Under the pieces are notes generated by a model. The model saw only the letters and a list, made by a program, of their open reading frames with translations. It was not told the DNA's origin and did not search any database. From the NCBI RefSeq assembly GCF_042648445.1, contig NZ_JBHRYB010000005.1, positions 124,001 through 188,000 of the forward strand: DNA of 64,000 nucleotides. The letters run 5' to 3'. Numbering within the stretch: the first letter of the stretch is position 1; each line of letters starts with the position of its first letter. This document shows, one piece after another, positions 54,257 to 61,554 of this stretch. The DNA is from Bacterioplanoides pacificum. Its GTDB lineage: Bacteria; Pseudomonadota; Gammaproteobacteria; Pseudomonadales; Oceanobacteraceae. Position numbers and translations under genes: made by a program.

Positions 54257-55939
54257 ATGACCATGAGCGAAAGCTTTGCTGAATTATTTGAAGAATCCTT
54301 AAAAGAACTGGACATGCAGCCAGGTTCTATTGTTACCGGTACCGTTGTTGACATCGACAGCGACTGGGTAACAGTAAACTCAGGCCTGAAATCGGAAGCG
54401 GTTATTCCTCGCAGCCAGTTCCTGAACGAAAAAGGTGAGTTAGAAGTTGCTGTTGGCGACGAAACTCAGGTTTCTCTGGAAGCGGTAGAAGACGGCTTCG
54501 GTGAGACCAAACTGTCTCGTGAAAAAGCTAAGCGTGCTGAAAGCTGGAAAGAGCTGGAAAAAGCCTTCGAAGCGGATGAACTGGTTACCGGTATCATCAA
54601 TGGTAAGGTTAAAGGTGGTTTCACTGTAGACCTGAAAAACATCCGTGCATTCCTGCCAGGTTCTCTGGTTGACGTACGTCCGGTACGTGACACTCTGCAC
54701 CTGGAAGGCAAAGAGCTGGAATTCAAAGTTATCAAGCTGGACGCCAAGCGTAACAACGTGGTTGTTTCCCGTCGTGCTGTTCTGGAAGCTGCTAACTCTC
54801 AAGAGCGTGAAGAGCTGCTGGCTAACCTGCAAGAAGGTCAGTCTGTTAAAGGTATCGTTAAGAACCTGACCGACTACGGTGCATTCGTAGATCTGGGCGG
54901 TGTTGACGGCCTGCTGCACATCACTGACATGGCGTGGAAGCGTATCAAGCACCCAAGCGAAATTGTTGCCGTTGGTGACGAAATCGACGTTAAAGTGCTG
55001 AAGTTCGACCGTGAGCGCAACCGCGTATCGCTGGGTCTGAAGCAACTGGGTGATGATCCATGGGTTAACATCAACGAACGTTACCCAGAAAACGCTCGTG
55101 TTAAAGCGCGCGTTACTAACCTGACTGACTACGGCTGTTTCGCCGAGCTGGAAGAAGGTGTTGAAGGTCTGGTTCACGTTTCTGAAATGGACTGGACTAA
55201 CAAGAACATCCACCCAAGCAAAGTTGTTCAGCTGGGCGACGAAGTTGAAGTGATGATTCTGGATATCGACGAAGAACGTCGTCGTATCTCTCTGGGTATC
55301 AAGCAGTGCACCATGAACCCATGGGAAGAGTTTGGTACTAAGTTCAACAAAGGCGACAAGATCAGCGGTAAGATCAAGTCAATCACTGACTTCGGTATCT
55401 TCATTGGTCTGGACGGCGGCATCGACGGCCTGGTTCACCTGTCTGACATTTCCTGGAACGACACCGGCGAAGACGCGGTTCGTAACTACAAGAAAGGCGA
55501 CGAGCTGGAAACCGTTATCCTGTCTATCGACCCAGAGCGTGAGCGTATCTCCCTGGGCGTTAAGCAACTGGAAAGCGATCCGTTCTCCGAGTTCGTTGCA
55601 GAAAACGACAAAGGTGCTCTGGTAACCGGTAAAGTGATCGCTGTTGACGCAAAAGCGGCGACCGTTGAGCTGGCTGAAGGTGTTGAAGCGGTACTGAAAG
55701 CGTCTGACATCAGCCGTGATCGTGTTGAAGATGCACGTAACGTACTGAACGAAGGCGACAGCATCGAAGCAGTAATCAGCGTTGTAGATCGTAAGAACCG
55801 CACTCTGGCGCTGTCTGTTAAAGCAAAAGATGACGCAGCAGATCGCGCCGCTCTGAAAGAGCAGCGCGCTAAAGCAGACTCTGAAGTTGCTGGCCCGACC
55901 ACCATTGGTGACCTGATTAAAGAACAGCTGAACAAATAA
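54257..55939 (+). CDS. rpsA: Small ribosomal subunit protein S1
   Basis: RNA-binding ribosomal protein that helps load structured mRNA onto the 30S subunit. It has 560 residues with six S1 (OB) repeats, for example LTDYGAFVDLGGVDGLLHIT and LTDYGCFAELEEGVEGLVHV, the canonical proteobacterial form. The start ATG at 54257 has AGATAGG upstream; Met3 is an alternative. Codon use differs from its neighbours (CCA for Pro, many preferred codons), as expected for very high expression. An intrinsic terminator follows. Confidence 0.98.
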   Translation: MTMSESFAELFEESLKELDMQPGSIVTGTVVDIDSDWVTVNSGLKSEAVIPRSQFLNEKGELEVAVGDETQVSLEAVEDGFGETKLSREKAKRAESWKELEKAFEADELVTGIINGKVKGGFTVDLKNIRAFLPGSLVDVRPVRDTLHLEGKELEFKVIKLDAKRNNVVVSRRAVLEAANSQEREELLANLQEGQSVKGIVKNLTDYGAFVDLGGVDGLLHITDMAWKRIKHPSEIVAVGDEIDVKVLKFDRERNRVSLGLKQLGDDPWVNINERYPENARVKARVTNLTDYGCFAELEEGVEGLVHVSEMDWTNKNIHPSKVVQLGDEVEVMILDIDEERRRISLGIKQCTMNPWEEFGTKFNKGDKISGKIKSITDFGIFIGLDGGIDGLVHLSDISWNDTGEDAVRNYKKGDELETVILSIDPERERISLGVKQLESDPFSEFVAENDKGALVTGKVIAVDAKAATVELAEGVEAVLKASDISRDRVEDARNVLNEGDSIEAVISVVDRKNRTLALSVKAKDDAADRAALKEQRAKADSEVAGPTTIGDLIKEQLNK

Positions 55940-55963
55940 TTGTTGCTGTTCTGACAAATCAGT

Positions 55964-55991
55964 AAAAAAACCCGCTACGGCGGGTTTTTTT
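55964..55991 (+). terminator. Intrinsic terminator of rpsA
   Basis: CCCGC-TACG-GCGGG stem-loop flanked by A7 and T7 tracts, 25 bp past the stop. Confidence 0.9.
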
Positions 55992-55998
55992 GTGCCTG

Positions 55999-56110
55999 TT
56001 GTATTGGTGATGTTGTATTGGTGATGTTGTATTTGTGGTGTTGTATTTGTGGTGTTGTATTTGTGGTGTTGTATTTGTGGTGTTGTATTTGTGGTGTTGT
56101 ATTTGTGGTG
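55999..56110 (+). repeat. 14-bp minisatellite (eight units)
   Basis: Eight head-to-tail copies of TTGTATTTGTGGTG start directly after the rpsA terminator; the first two units read TTGTATTGGTGATG. The purity of the last six units suggests recent slippage expansion. Confidence 0.95.
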
Positions 56111-56858
56111 GGTTGCGCTGCGCTTACCCACCCTACATTCCATCCAAATTTATCAATAACATAAACAAATTGTCACAACCCGTAGGGTGGGTAAGCGCAG
56201 CGCAACCCACCGAAATGGCCCCACCCATCATAATCAAAACCAATCCTCACAACCGTAGGGTGGGTAAGCGCAGCGTAACCCACCATAATCAAAAACAACC
56301 CTCACAACCGTAGGGTGGGTAAGCGCAGCGCAACCGACCATAATCAAAACCAATCATCACAACCCGTAGGGTGGGTAAGCGAAGCGCAACCCACCATAAT
56401 CAAAACCAATCATCACAGCCCGTAGGGTGGGTAAGCGAAGCGCAACCCACCGAAATGGCACCACCCACCATAATCAAAACCAATCATTACAACCCGTAGG
56501 GTGGGTAAGCGCAGCGCAACCCACCGAAATGGCACCACCCACCATAATCAAAACAAATTGTTACAACCCGTAGGGTGGGTAAGCGCAGCGCAACCCACCG
56601 AAATGGCGCCACCCATCATAACCAAAACCAATCATCACAACCCGTAGGGTGGGTAAGCGAAGCGCAACCCACCATAATCAAAACCAATCCTCACAGCCCG
56701 TAGGGTGGGTAAGCGAAGCGTAACCCACCATAGTCAAAACCAATCATCACAACCGTAGGGTAGGTAAGCGAAGCGCAACCCACCGAAATGGCGCCACCCA
56801 CCATAACCAAAACCAATCCTCACAACCCGTAGGGTGGGTAAGCGAAGCGTAACCCACC
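56107..56858. repeat. Array of twelve GTAG-headed REP-like palindromes
   Basis: A 30-bp palindromic unit (GTAG head plus hairpin GGTGGGT...ACCCACC) occurs once inverted at 56107-56136. It then occurs eleven times direct, starting at 56182, 56255, 56310, 56366, 56422, 56496, 56570, 56644, 56700, 56755 and 56829. Spacers are of two kinds: about 25-26 bp (ATAATCAAAACCAATC core) and about 43-44 bp (the same plus an insert GAAATGGCACCACCCACC). Loop bases vary (GCGCAGCGC, GCGAAGCGC) while stems are kept. The array fills the rpsA-ihfB gap. Spacers are near-identical, so it is not CRISPR. Confidence 0.93.
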
Positions 56859-56938
56859 ATAATCAAAACCAATCCGCACCACCCACCGCCTGCCCGCGTC
56901 CTTCATCGCTTTTGTATAAAAAATATCCACTTTTGGGG

Positions 56939-56967
56939 TTGCAAAAAAAACTACCTAACTGCATGAT
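56939..56967 (+). promoter_or_regulatory. Candidate ihfB promoter
   Basis: TTGCAA and CATGAT with 17-bp spacing, 56 bp before the ihfB ATG and downstream of the repeat array. Confidence 0.4.
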
Positions 56968-57022
56968 TTAGCTAGAATTATTGCTTTGCAAGGCGATATT
57001 CGTTCTCAAGGAGGGAATGCTT

Positions 57023-57325
57023 ATGACAAAATCTGAACTGATTGAAAAGATTGTTGCCCGGCAGCCACAGCTATCGTCCAAAGATGTTGAACTGGCGGTT
57101 AAGACCTTGCTGGATCACATGTCGCAGACCTTATCATCCGGTGAGCGCATAGAAATTCGCGGTTTTGGCAGCTTTTCATTGCATTATCGTGCGCCTCGGG
57201 TTGGACGTAACCCCAAAACCGGTGAAACCGTCGACTTAAAGGGCAAATTTGTACCGCACTTTAAACCCGGTAAAGAATTGCGCGATCAGGTTAATGACAG
57301 TTTGGAAGGTGAGCATGTCCAGTGA
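57023..57325 (+). CDS. ihfB: Integration host factor subunit beta
   Basis: DNA-bending nucleoid protein of 100 residues, dimerising with IhfA. The ATG at 57023 has AAGGAGG at 7-nt spacing; nearer in-frame ATG 57017 is too close to the site. Family motifs are MTKSELIEKIVARQPQL, GERIEIRGFGSFSLHYR and the DNA-intercalating arm RAPRVGRNPKTGETV with the conserved Pro. Standard position downstream of rpsA. Confidence 0.97.
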   Translation: MTKSELIEKIVARQPQLSSKDVELAVKTLLDHMSQTLSSGERIEIRGFGSFSLHYRAPRVGRNPKTGETVDLKGKFVPHFKPGKELRDQVNDSLEGEHVQ

Positions 57326-57362
57326 GCTTCGTCCTCTTCTTTAATGTTCGCGGAAATCATTC

Positions 57363-57644
57363 ATGAAAGCACTTAAACTCGCAATCAGTGTGCTGCTGCT
57401 ACTGGTTGTGCTTGCCTATACCCTGGCTTTTGCGGCGCATAACAGTGCCGATGTCACGGTTAATTTTCTCGCCGGAGCCACCCTGACTCTGCCGCTGGCG
57501 ATCTGGATTGGCCTGTTTGTTTCAGTCGGGGCGTTAACAGCCTGGCTGGTGGGTGGGTTAACTTCCACTGTGCGCCAGCTGAAGCTGCGTAAGCTGCAGA
57601 AGGAACTGAAACAAGCCCGACAGCGTTTAGATAAAGTCTCCTGA
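57363..57644 (+). CDS. lapA: LapA family membrane protein
   Basis: Small inner-membrane protein of 93 residues that works with LapB in controlling lipopolysaccharide assembly. Two TM helices (about 6-25 and 43-63) and a C-terminal cytoplasmic coiled coil (QLKLRKLQKELKQARQRLDK) match LapA/DUF1049. It is 2 bp upstream of lapB. Confidence 0.9.
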   Translation: MKALKLAISVLLLLVVLAYTLAFAAHNSADVTVNFLAGATLTLPLAIWIGLFVSVGALTAWLVGGLTSTVRQLKLRKLQKELKQARQRLDKVS

Positions 57645-57646
57645 TT

Positions 57647-58825
57647 ATGATGGATTCGGCACTGATGTATGTGCTGCTACTGGTGGGGGTCGCAGCCGGA
57701 TGGACCTTAGGTTACCGCTTTGCCAAGCAGGTCAAACCGGCGACGCCGGATCAGTGGATTCCCAGTGTTGAATACCTGTTAGCGCAGTCGGGTGATGTGC
57801 CGATCGAACGATTGCTGGATTCTGCCCGGCTGGATGATGATTCCATCGATTTATTTCTCAAGCTGGGTCGCACTCTGCGGGAAAAAGGCGAAGTCGATCG
57901 CGCCATTCATTTGCATCAGTCGTTGTTTGCCCGGCCGGACTTATCGAAAGCAGTGCTGCAAACGCTGGAGCTGGAACTGGCTATCGATTTTTCCCATGCC
58001 GGGTTATTGGACCGGGCTGAGCGGTTATATCTTGAACTGCTGGAAACCAAAGGTCATATCCGCGAGTTGGCGTCGCGCCATCTGGTTGAGTTATATGAAG
58101 AGCAGGGTGAGTGGCAGGATATTCTGCTGTTGTATCAACAAAAGAAACTTCAGCTGAGCCAGCACCTGAGTAAGCGTATTGCCCATGCCGTGTGTGAGCT
58201 GGCAGAGCAGGCGGTTGGCCGTAATGAATTTCTCGAAGCTCAGAAGTTGTGCCGCCAGGCGATTAAAATTGATTCGTTATGTGCCCGCTCGTTTGTGGTG
58301 CAGGGCGATATGGCCTATGGCCAACATGAATATCACGAAGCGGTTCGTTGTTATTTACGCGCCGTCGACCTGGACCCTCAGGCGTTAATCAGTGTGCTGG
58401 ACCACCTGGTTGAATCCTTTAAGCACTTGCAGGATACCTCCGGCTTATTAACCCATCTGAGCCGCCATTGGCAGGAAACACACTATGTCCCGGCGTTGGT
58501 GGCAAAAATTGATTGCCTGGTTAAACAGCAGGGGGCCGAAACAGCAATCAGTGCATTGTTGTCTGAGTTGCAACAACAACCATCAAATACCGGTTTTTTT
58601 GCTTTGGTTGAATTAGTGGTGTGTCAGCGGCAGCAGCTCGACAAGTCGCAGTTACTGATGCTGTATGATATCCTCCGCCGCATTGTTGAGAACGAACCCA
58701 AGTTCATCTGTAAAACCTGTGGCTTTAAAGCAAAAGAACCGCACTGGCGTTGCCCAAGCTGTAAAGACTGGGCGTGTGTTGCGCCTTTTGTAAGTACCAC
58801 CCCGACCGTGAAGCTGGATTTATGA
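57647..58825 (+). CDS. lapB: Lipopolysaccharide assembly protein LapB (YciM)
   Basis: Inner-membrane TPR protein that promotes FtsH-mediated LpxC degradation, balancing LPS with phospholipid synthesis. It has 392 residues: an N-terminal TM anchor (about 6-24), TPR repeats (about 65-340, e.g. GEVDRAIHLHQSLFARPDLS), and a C-terminal rubredoxin-like zinc/iron domain, CKTCGFKAKEPHWRCPSC. ATG at 57647 or the next codon, 57650. It overlaps pyrF by 4 bp. Confidence 0.95.
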   Translation: MMDSALMYVLLLVGVAAGWTLGYRFAKQVKPATPDQWIPSVEYLLAQSGDVPIERLLDSARLDDDSIDLFLKLGRTLREKGEVDRAIHLHQSLFARPDLSKAVLQTLELELAIDFSHAGLLDRAERLYLELLETKGHIRELASRHLVELYEEQGEWQDILLLYQQKKLQLSQHLSKRIAHAVCELAEQAVGRNEFLEAQKLCRQAIKIDSLCARSFVVQGDMAYGQHEYHEAVRCYLRAVDLDPQALISVLDHLVESFKHLQDTSGLLTHLSRHWQETHYVPALVAKIDCLVKQQGAETAISALLSELQQQPSNTGFFALVELVVCQRQQLDKSQLLMLYDILRRIVENEPKFICKTCGFKAKEPHWRCPSCKDWACVAPFVSTTPTVKLDL

Positions 58826-59553
58826 ACACCCAATCGCCGTCAGGCCAATCACCGCTGCAAAGCCCGTCCCCTGTGATTGTTGCGCTGGATTATCCGAATA
58901 AAGAACAGGCGCTGGCGATGGCGCAACAGCTGGATCCGGCACAGTGTCGGGTTAAAGTGGGTAAAGAATTATTCACCGCCTCCGGCCCGCTGGTTGTTGA
59001 TGCCTTACATCAGCTGGGTTTTGACGTTTTTCTCGATCTGAAATTCCATGACATTCCCAATACCTGTGCCAAAGCCGTTGGGGCAGCAGCAGAGCTGGGC
59101 GTGTGGATGACCAATGTTCACGCTTCCGGTGGCCGTCGTATGATGGAAGCCGCGCGTAATGAAATTGCAAAGAAAAACCATCAGCCTCTGCTGATTGGTG
59201 TGACCGTTTTAACCTCAATGGAACAACAGGATCTGGCCGACATTGGTCTGAATGTTGACCCGCAGCTGCAGGTAAAACGCCTGGCACAATTGACCGAACA
59301 GTCCGGCCTCGACGGTGTGGTCTGTTCCGCTCAGGAAGTCGGTTTGATTCGTGAAACCTGCTCAGCGGAATTCCTCACCGTCACCCCGGGGATTCGCCCG
59401 GCGGGTGCCGAACAGGGTGATCAGCGCCGCATTTTAACACCAGAGCAGGCGCAACAAGCCGGCGTCAGTTATATGGTGATTGGCCGGCCGATTACTCAGG
59501 CGGCAGAACCGGCACTGGCCTGCCAGCGGATTGTGGAATCTTTACGCGGTTAA
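58822..59553 (+). CDS. pyrF: Orotidine 5'-phosphate decarboxylase
   Basis: Last step of UMP synthesis. It has 243 residues from the ATG at 58822, which overlaps the lapB stop (ATGA). A 12-residue low-complexity start precedes PVIVALDYPNKEQAL. The catalytic DxKxxD motif lies in FLDLKFHDIPNT; VTVLTSM and the phosphate-binding TPGIRPAG and VIGRPI follow. Family length is 230-240. Confidence 0.97.
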   Translation: MNTQSPSGQSPLQSPSPVIVALDYPNKEQALAMAQQLDPAQCRVKVGKELFTASGPLVVDALHQLGFDVFLDLKFHDIPNTCAKAVGAAAELGVWMTNVHASGGRRMMEAARNEIAKKNHQPLLIGVTVLTSMEQQDLADIGLNVDPQLQVKRLAQLTEQSGLDGVVCSAQEVGLIRETCSAEFLTVTPGIRPAGAEQGDQRRILTPEQAQQAGVSYMVIGRPITQAAEPALACQRIVESLRG

Positions 59554-59558
59554 TTCCC

Positions 59559-60071
59559 ATGATGGCTGGCGAGGATGTACAAGCCGACAACGACCTTAAC
59601 TGGTACGTGGTACTGACCAAGCCGCGTCAGGAGAATCGTGCTCAGCGCCATTTAGCCGAGCAGGGCGGTGAGGTATTTTTACCCCTGCTAACCGTCGAAA
59701 AACTACGCAACGGCAAACGCCTGACGCAACAGGAAGTGATGTTTCCTGGTTATTTATTTTTGCGCTGTCGCGCACAATCCCCACTGTTAAATAAAGTTCG
59801 TTCCACACCGGGAGCACGCATGTTGCTGCGCTTTGGTAACGAACCGGTTGTGGTTTTTGCGACTCTGGTGGACAATCTGCGCGACCGGTTAGAACAGCAT
59901 GAAACGACCCTGTTCAGTGAACAACAAAGTGTGAGAATTACGTCCGGTCCGTTTAAAGATTATCAGGCATTATTCAAACAATACGATGGTGAACAGCGCG
60001 CCATCGTACTGATTAATTTGTTAAATAAACAACAGGAACTGCTGGTCGAGCTGAATCATCTCTCGGCTTAA
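59559..60071 (+). CDS. rfaH: Transcription antiterminator RfaH
   Basis: NusG-family factor that loads onto RNA polymerase at ops sites and prevents premature termination of long surface-polysaccharide operons. It has 170 residues. The NGN domain (about 12-110) contains LNWYVVLTKPRQENRAQRHL, KLRNGKRLTQQEVMFPGYLF and RSTPGARMLLRFGNEPVVV. The KOW/C-terminal part has ITSGPFKDYQALF and VLINLLNKQQELLVEL. The FPGYLF and RFG context is typical of RfaH rather than NusG. An ops match lies 128 bp downstream of its stop. Confidence 0.9.
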   Translation: MMAGEDVQADNDLNWYVVLTKPRQENRAQRHLAEQGGEVFLPLLTVEKLRNGKRLTQQEVMFPGYLFLRCRAQSPLLNKVRSTPGARMLLRFGNEPVVVFATLVDNLRDRLEQHETTLFSEQQSVRITSGPFKDYQALFKQYDGEQRAIVLINLLNKQQELLVELNHLSA

Positions 60072-60198
60072 AGACCCGGCATCTGTTGTTAATAGTCGCT
60101 GTACGTCAGCACTAAAAAGAACCGTAAAAAACAGTCGCGACTGACGCAGGTTGGTCGCTCACGATGCGACAACAGGGAAAGCTCGCGAAGAACCTTCG

Positions 60199-60210
60199 GG
60201 CGGTAGCGTG
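60199..60210 (+). promoter_or_regulatory. ops element (RfaH recruitment site)
   Basis: GGCGGTAGCGTG matches the ops/JUMPStart core 12 of 12, 39 bp upstream of the galU ATG, on the coding strand. A hairpin (GTCGC/GCGAC, 60154-60170) lies 28 bp before it. RfaH is encoded directly upstream. Confidence 0.85.
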
Positions 60211-60249
60211 CCTGGCGGCTTTCCGGAAACGATTCCAAATAGTAAAAAT

Positions 60250-61170
60250 ATGACAAAAGTAACCAAAGCTGTGATCCCGGTAGCCGGTTTAGGCACTCGT
60301 ATGTTGCCTGCCAGCAAGGCTATCCCCAAAGAAATGTTGACCTTGGCAGATAAACCGCTGATCCAGTACGTGGTCAATGAATGTGCAGCTGCCGGTATTA
60401 AAGAAATTATTCTGGTGACGCATTCTTCTAAAAATGCCATCGAAAACCATTTTGATACCTCCTTCGAGTTAGAAACCACATTAGAAGCCCGGGTGAAACG
60501 CCAGCTACTGGATGAAATCCGCTCTATTACGCCTCCCGGTGTCACCATCATGCATGTGCGCCAGGGACAGGCTAAAGGCCTGGGTCATGCAGTATTGTGT
60601 GCTAAACCGTTGGTCGGCGATGTGCCTTTTGCGGTGGTATTGCCGGATGTATTAATTGATGACGCCGCTGCTGACCTTAACACCGACAATATGGCAGCCA
60701 TGATTCGTGAGTTTGAACAGTCTGGCTTAAGCCAGATTCTGGTCGAACCGGTGCCGCAACAAGACGTGAATAAATACGGTATTGTTGACATCGACGGTGT
60801 CCAGTTGTCTGCCGGCAGCAGTGCTCCTCTGACCAATATTGTGGAAAAACCGGATATTAAAGAGGCACCATCGAATCTCTCCGTGGTGGGTCGTTACGTT
60901 TTCCCACCGACCATCTGGAATATTCTGGCCCATACCCCACCCGGTGCCGGTGATGAAATTCAGCTGACCGATGCCATTTTCGATTTAATGAAACAACAAC
61001 CAGTTCATGCCCATGCGATGGCGGGTAAATCCCACGATTGTGGCGGTAAGCTAGGTTACATGAAGGCCTTTGTTGAATACAGTATGCGTCATGAAACTGA
61101 AGGTGAAGCCTTTTCTGATTGGCTTGTCAGTATTAATGAACAATCATCGCTGAAAGAGGTGGAAGCCTGA
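60250..61170 (+). CDS. galU: UTP-glucose-1-phosphate uridylyltransferase
   Basis: Makes UDP-glucose for envelope polysaccharides. It has 306 residues from the ATG at 60250; the upstream in-frame extension (to 60151) reads through the ops element and is non-coding. Motifs are AVIPVAGLGTRMLPASKAIPKEM (G1P-uridylyl signature) with Lys/Arg, QGQAKGLGHAVLCA, VLPDVLIDD and DCGGKLGYMKAFVEY. The ribosome-binding site is weak. It opens the RfaH-controlled block. Confidence 0.95.
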   Translation: MTKVTKAVIPVAGLGTRMLPASKAIPKEMLTLADKPLIQYVVNECAAAGIKEIILVTHSSKNAIENHFDTSFELETTLEARVKRQLLDEIRSITPPGVTIMHVRQGQAKGLGHAVLCAKPLVGDVPFAVVLPDVLIDDAAADLNTDNMAAMIREFEQSGLSQILVEPVPQQDVNKYGIVDIDGVQLSAGSSAPLTNIVEKPDIKEAPSNLSVVGRYVFPPTIWNILAHTPPGAGDEIQLTDAIFDLMKQQPVHAHAMAGKSHDCGGKLGYMKAFVEYSMRHETEGEAFSDWLVSINEQSSLKEVEA

Positions 61171-61172
61171 GT

Positions 61173-61445
61173 ATGAAAATTGCTATAGCAGGCACGGGTT
61201 ACGTTGGGCTATCTAATGCGATGTTGTTAGCGCAATATAACGAGGTGGTTGCGCTGGATATCGTGCCGCAAAAAGTAGACTTGCTGAATAATAAGCAATC
61301 ACCGATTGTCGATGCAGAAATCGAAGAGTTTCTGCAAAACAAGGCATTAAACTTTCGCGCCACACTGAATAAAGAAGAAGCCTACGCCGAGCTGGAAGAT
61401 GTGGCGGGCAAAGTATATACCCGTGATTTGTTTGGTAGTGATTAA
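61173..61445 (+). pseudogene. ugd: UDP-glucose 6-dehydrogenase gene with an in-frame internal deletion
   Basis: A 90-residue frame that joins the two ends of Ugd. Residues 1-71 (MKIAIAGTGYVGLSNAMLLA, then SPIVDAEIEEFLQ and FRATLNKEEAY) follow the Ugd N-terminus, including the NAD-binding GTGYVG. Residues 72-90 (AELEDVAGKVYTRDLFGSD) match the extreme C-terminus of E. coli Ugd. About 300 central residues, including the catalytic Cys and Lys, are missing without a frameshift. The junction is near 61386. It cannot be an active dehydrogenase; it starts 2 bp after galU. Confidence 0.88.
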
Positions 61446-61460
61446 ACAGCCCCCTCTACT

Positions 61461-61484
61461 GTAGGAGCGACACTTTTGTCGCGA
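61461..61484 (+). repeat. Solitary REP-like element (second GTAG class)
   Basis: GTAGGAGCGACA-CTTT-TGTCGCGA: a GTAG head and a 6-bp GCGACA/TGTCGC hairpin. It closely resembles the widespread Pseudomonas REP type GTAGGAGCGNN. It lies 15 bp past the ugd remnant. Confidence 0.75.
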
Positions 61485-61554
61485 TAAATTGTAAGAACAA
61501 CAGGCCTGCTTGTGAAATAGCAGCTTCCAGGTAAACGCAGTGAACATTAATTAA

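Noticed and set aside
56035..56313. Cys/Trp/Val-rich protein
   Set aside because: It is a translation of the 14-bp minisatellite and first REP units.
56107..56858. CRISPR array
   Set aside because: Repeat length and spacing are superficially CRISPR-like, but spacers are nearly identical, come in two fixed lengths, one unit is inverted, and no cas genes are present.
60151..60249. N-terminal extension of GalU
   Set aside because: It reads through the ops element and hairpin; the family N-terminus begins at the ATG at 60250.
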